Assembly (NCBI RefSeq): GCF_030316845.1 | Contig: NZ_JASZYS010000005.1 | Location: 186,001-250,000, forward strand | From: Variovorax davisae | GTDB taxonomy: Bacteria; Pseudomonadota; Gammaproteobacteria; Burkholderiales; Burkholderiaceae_C | Length of the DNA: 64,000 bases | Direction: 5' to 3' | Shown here: in pieces, positions 61,365 through 64,000 of the stretch | Layout: each line of letters starts with the position of its first letter | How positions within the stretch are numbered: position 1 is the first letter of the stretch | Translations under genes and position numbers: made by a program | The notes under the pieces: generated by a model | Database searches by the model: none | What the model was told of the DNA's origin: nothing | Seen by the model: the letters and a program-made list of their open reading frames with translations, nothing else

Positions 61365-62306
61365 ATGCTGCACCCCCAGGCCCAGGCCTTCATCGACCTC
61401 CTCGCGCAGCGCGGCGTGCCGCCCACGCACACGCTGACGCCGGCCGAGGCGCGCAAGTTCTACCGCGAGCGGCGCGCCCTGACCCAGCCCGATCCCGCCG
61501 AGGTGGCGCAGGTGCGCGAGCTGCAGGCCGACGGCCCGCACGGCCCGACTCCGCTGCGCCTCTATCGCCCGCTCGGCAGCGCCGCTACGGCGCTGCTGCC
61601 GGTGCTGGTGTACTACCACGGCGGCGGCTGGACCATCGGCGACCTCGACACCCACGACACGCTGTGCCGCGAACTCTGCAACGGCTCGGGCTGCGCGGTG
61701 GTGGCGGTCGACTACCGCATGGGGCCGGAACACCGCTTTCCGGCGGCGGTCGACGACGTGCTGGCGGCCACCCGCTGGGTGCGCCGCGAAGCGGCCGCGC
61801 TCGGGGTCGATGCTGAACGGCTGGCGGTGGGCGGCGACAGCGCGGGCGGCAACCTGGCGGCCGTGGTCGCGATCGCGGCGCGCGACGCCGGCGACCCGCC
61901 GATCGCCTACCAGTTGCTGATCTACCCGGCCACCGACATGCGCCGCGGCCATCCCTCGCACACCACCAACGGCCAAGGCTACGTGCTGACCAGCGACACC
62001 ATCGGCTATTTCCACGACCACTACATCGCCGACGCGGCGCAGGACCTCGACTGGCGCGCCTCGCCGCTGCTGCGCGAAGACCTCGCGGGCCTGCCGCCGG
62101 CGCTGGTGCTCACCGCCGGCTACGACCCGCTGCGCGACGAGGGCCTGGACTACGCGCGGGCGCTGACCGCCGCCGGCAACCGGGCCAGCTGCGTCTGCTT
62201 CGAGCGCCAGATCCACGGCTTCATCACCATGGGCCGGCTGCTCGACGAGGCCAACACGGCGGTCTCGATCTGCGCCGCCGAACTGCGCCGCGCACTCCAG
62301 CCCTAA
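61365..62306 (+). CDS. alpha/beta hydrolase (HSL-type esterase)
   Basis: Esterase of 313 residues in the hormone-sensitive-lipase family. Oxyanion motif HGGGW at 85-89, nucleophile Ser159 in GGDSAGGN, acid in AGYDPLRDEG and the His in QIHGFITMG. There is no signal peptide, so it acts in the cytoplasm on short-chain esters or lactones. It follows purT by 25 bases, but a functional link is not obvious. Confidence 0.9.
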   Translation: MLHPQAQAFIDLLAQRGVPPTHTLTPAEARKFYRERRALTQPDPAEVAQVRELQADGPHGPTPLRLYRPLGSAATALLPVLVYYHGGGWTIGDLDTHDTLCRELCNGSGCAVVAVDYRMGPEHRFPAAVDDVLAATRWVRREAAALGVDAERLAVGGDSAGGNLAAVVAIAARDAGDPPIAYQLLIYPATDMRRGHPSHTTNGQGYVLTSDTIGYFHDHYIADAAQDLDWRASPLLREDLAGLPPALVLTAGYDPLRDEGLDYARALTAAGNRASCVCFERQIHGFITMGRLLDEANTAVSICAAELRRALQP

Positions 62307-62415
62307 GGGAAAGTCCCCGCGCCATCGGCGACCCGGCGGGCGCCGTCCGCCGCTACGATCGACCGATGGCGCCGCCGGCCACCGGGCCGTCCGTCGCCCA
62401 GCGGAGGAGACGGCT

Positions 62416-63216
62416 TTGGTCAGCAGGCAAGCGAAGCATGCGCCGCGCGGCGACGACCGTGACGAGCGCCTCATGTGGATCACTCCGCAGCGCGTGTTCT
62501 ACGCCGGGCTGCTGGGCGCGGCGGCCGAGCGCAGCATCGGCGGCCACGGCATCTACCTGTCGCCCACCGGTGCGCCGCTGCGCATCCGCATCGGCGGCGG
62601 GGCCTGGCAGCGCGGCGAGCTGATGGTGGTGCCGCCCCTGGTGCCGCACCAGATCGCGACCGAGCACCGCAGCATCCTCAGCCTGCTGATCGAACCCGAA
62701 TTCGTCGACCCCGCGCAGCTGCCTGACTTCATGCAGCGCTGCGGGCCGGTCGATGCGCCGGCCTTCGTCCAGCGGGTGCGCGACGTCCATGCGCTGCTCG
62801 CCGCCGCGTCGGGGCGGGAGAGCTTCGAGCGCTTCGACTTCGACACGCTGCTGTTCGATGCGCCGCTGCCCCCGCGTGCGCTCGATCCGCGCATCCGCAG
62901 CGTGATCGAGCGCCTCAACGCCGACCCGGCGGCGCCGACCTCGGCCGAGCAATGCGCCGCCTCGGTGCGGCTGTCGTTCTCGCGCTTCCTGCATCTGTTC
63001 AAGCAGGAGACGGGCCTGACCTTCCGCGCCTTCAGGGCCTGGAAGCGGGCCCGCAGCCTGCTGCGCCACGTGCGCCAGAGTGCCACGCTGACCGACATCG
63101 CGCTCGACACCGGCTACCCGGACTCGACCCATTTCAGCCACTCGATCCGCCAGGTCTACGGCCTGCGCCCGAGCGACATCCTCGCCGGATCGCGGCGCCT
63201 CGCCGTGCACCAATGA
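62416..63216 (+). CDS. AraC-family transcriptional regulator
   Basis: Regulator of 266 residues. The N-terminal part has a cupin-like sensor (GELMVVPPLVPHQIATEHRS). The C-terminal double HTH (about 155-262) carries VRLSFSRFLHLFKQETGLTF and ATLTDIALDTGYPDSTHFSH. The start is TTG at 62416, supported by a strong GGAGGA ribosome site 7 bases before it; an internal ATG at 62473 would remove 19 residues. It may control the downstream Liv genes or the esterase. Confidence 0.87.
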   Translation: MVSRQAKHAPRGDDRDERLMWITPQRVFYAGLLGAAAERSIGGHGIYLSPTGAPLRIRIGGGAWQRGELMVVPPLVPHQIATEHRSILSLLIEPEFVDPAQLPDFMQRCGPVDAPAFVQRVRDVHALLAAASGRESFERFDFDTLLFDAPLPPRALDPRIRSVIERLNADPAAPTSAEQCAASVRLSFSRFLHLFKQETGLTFRAFRAWKRARSLLRHVRQSATLTDIALDTGYPDSTHFSHSIRQVYGLRPSDILAGSRRLAVHQ

Positions 63217-63319
63217 GGCGCGCGCGGGGCGCCCGCGCGAACCCGATGCGGGTCAACCCTCTGCAGCGGGTGCACGAGTGGCCGCTATAAACCGCCAAAC
63301 CCGAACGAGACACTTCTTC

Positions 63320-64000
63320 TTGCAAATCCTCCAGCTCCTGCTCTCCGGCATCGCACAAGGCTGCATCTACGGCCTGATCGCGCTGGGCTTCGTGCTGATC
63401 TACAAGGCCACCGAGACCGTGAGCTTCGCGCAGGGCGAACTCATGATGCTCGGCGCCTTCTGCGCCTTCGCCGGCATGTCGCTGTTCGGCCTGCCCTTCT
63501 GGCTGGCGGCGCTGCTGGCGGTGGCGGCGATGGTGGCCTTCGGCGTGCTGCTCGAACTGGTGGTGATCCGCCCGATCCTGGGGCAACCGCAGTTCTCGAT
63601 CGTGATGCTGACCATCGGCATCGGCTACGTGGCGCGCGGCCTGGTGACCATGATCCCGGGCATCGGCACCGAGACCCACACGCTGCCGGTGCCCTACAAG
63701 GACCAGATCTGGAAGCTCGGCGAGCTGGTGGTCAACCTCGAGCAGCTGGCCATCATCGCCGCCACGGCCGTGCTGTGCGGGCTGCTGTTCGCGATGTTCC
63801 GCTACAGCAAGCTCGGCATCGCGATGCAGGCCTCGTCGCAGAACCAGCTGGCGGCCTACTACATGGGCATCCCGGTGAAGCGGCTCAACGGGCTGGTGTG
63901 GGGGCTGGCCGCGGCGGTGGCGGCGATCGCCGGCATGCTGCTGGCGCCGATCACCTTCGTGCACGCCAACATGGGCTTCATCGGCCTCAAGGCCTTCCCG
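63320..64000 (+). CDS. livH: Liv-type ABC transporter permease (LivH-like), 5' part
   Basis: The first 227 codons of a LivH permease run off the window end. It has LQILQLLLSGIAQGCIYGLI, the motif GFVLIYKATETVSFAQGELM and the coupling loop GIAMQASSQNQLAAYYMGIP. The start is placed at TTG 63320 because no ATG lies in frame before the first helix; the ribosome site is weak. This is the third Liv system of the window and presumably continues with livM, ATPases and a binding protein. Confidence 0.88.
   Translation, partial: MQILQLLLSGIAQGCIYGLIALGFVLIYKATETVSFAQGELMMLGAFCAFAGMSLFGLPFWLAALLAVAAMVAFGVLLELVVIRPILGQPQFSIVMLTIGIGYVARGLVTMIPGIGTETHTLPVPYKDQIWKLGELVVNLEQLAIIAATAVLCGLLFAMFRYSKLGIAMQASSQNQLAAYYMGIPVKRLNGLVWGLAAAVAAIAGMLLAPITFVHANMGFIGLKAFP

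Noticed and set aside
1..64000. tRNA, rRNA, CRISPR, transposase or prophage genes
   Set aside because: I looked for tRNA-like cloverleaf ends, regularly spaced repeats, DDE/integrase motifs and phage structural motifs and found none that could be supported by eye.

Overview
This 64 kb window comes from a GC-rich Gram-negative chromosome, most likely a betaproteobacterium of order Burkholderiales and probably family Comamonadaceae (Variovorax-like). That placement is inferred from three stand-alone tripartite-tricarboxylate (Bug/TctC-type) receptors, several Liv-type ABC transporters linked to acyl-CoA enzymes, an Ohr/OhrR pair, a DmeF/RcnR pair, an HtpG with an acidic insert, and densely packed genes that often overlap by 1-4 bases. 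I see no rRNA, tRNA, CRISPR array, transposase or prophage, and no gene-free stretch longer than 300 bases.

Layout. 1-9.2 kb: the 3' end of a PQQ/haem c dehydrogenase, a Bug receptor, a succinate-semialdehyde-type dehydrogenase followed by a Sir2 deacylase, a CBS-pair protein, a cytosine-deaminase-like amidohydrolase, an atypical DnaJ and an acetyl-CoA hydrolase/transferase family enzyme. 9.2-18.3 kb: an uptake and activation operon on the minus strand (AMP-forming acyl-CoA ligase, livG, livH, livM, binding protein, livF, PaaK-like ligase), diverging from a Crp/Fnr-family gene across a perfect palindrome. 18.3-26.8 kb: a LuxR-type regulator, an SRAP protein that has lost all its catalytic residues, an SDR, a Bug receptor, an RsuA/RluF-type pseudouridine synthase, and a response regulator/histidine kinase/binding protein set. 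26.8-33.4 kb: an accessory region holding a broken TetR-DUF6151-GFA operon beside a four-gene spore-coat-U chaperone-usher pilus operon. 33.4-44.1 kb: htpG, an EVE protein, dmeF/rcnR, a CaiB/BaiF CoA-transferase with a Bug receptor and an acyl-CoA dehydrogenase, a LysR regulator, an SrkA-like kinase, and a stand-alone TIR domain fused to a pterin-carbinolamine dehydratase-like domain. 44.2-51.4 kb: a haem-copper oxidase cluster (CtaG, CopD-like, DUF2231, CoxB, fused CoxA/CoxC, a ferric-reductase-like flavoprotein and small membrane proteins). 51.4-64 kb: a second complete Liv transporter, DUF2855, ohr/ohrR, two beta-oxidation genes, purT, an esterase, an AraC regulator, and the start of a third Liv system that runs off the end.

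Taken together the region looks like a catabolic specialist of organic acids: many high-affinity carboxylate/amino-acid-type binding proteins, CoA ligases, CoA transferases and beta-oxidation enzymes, combined with respiratory and stress genes. The most unusual item is the TIR-PCD fusion at 43186-44067. Next are the catalytically dead-looking SRAP protein at 19314-19940 and the truncated operon at 27375-28521.
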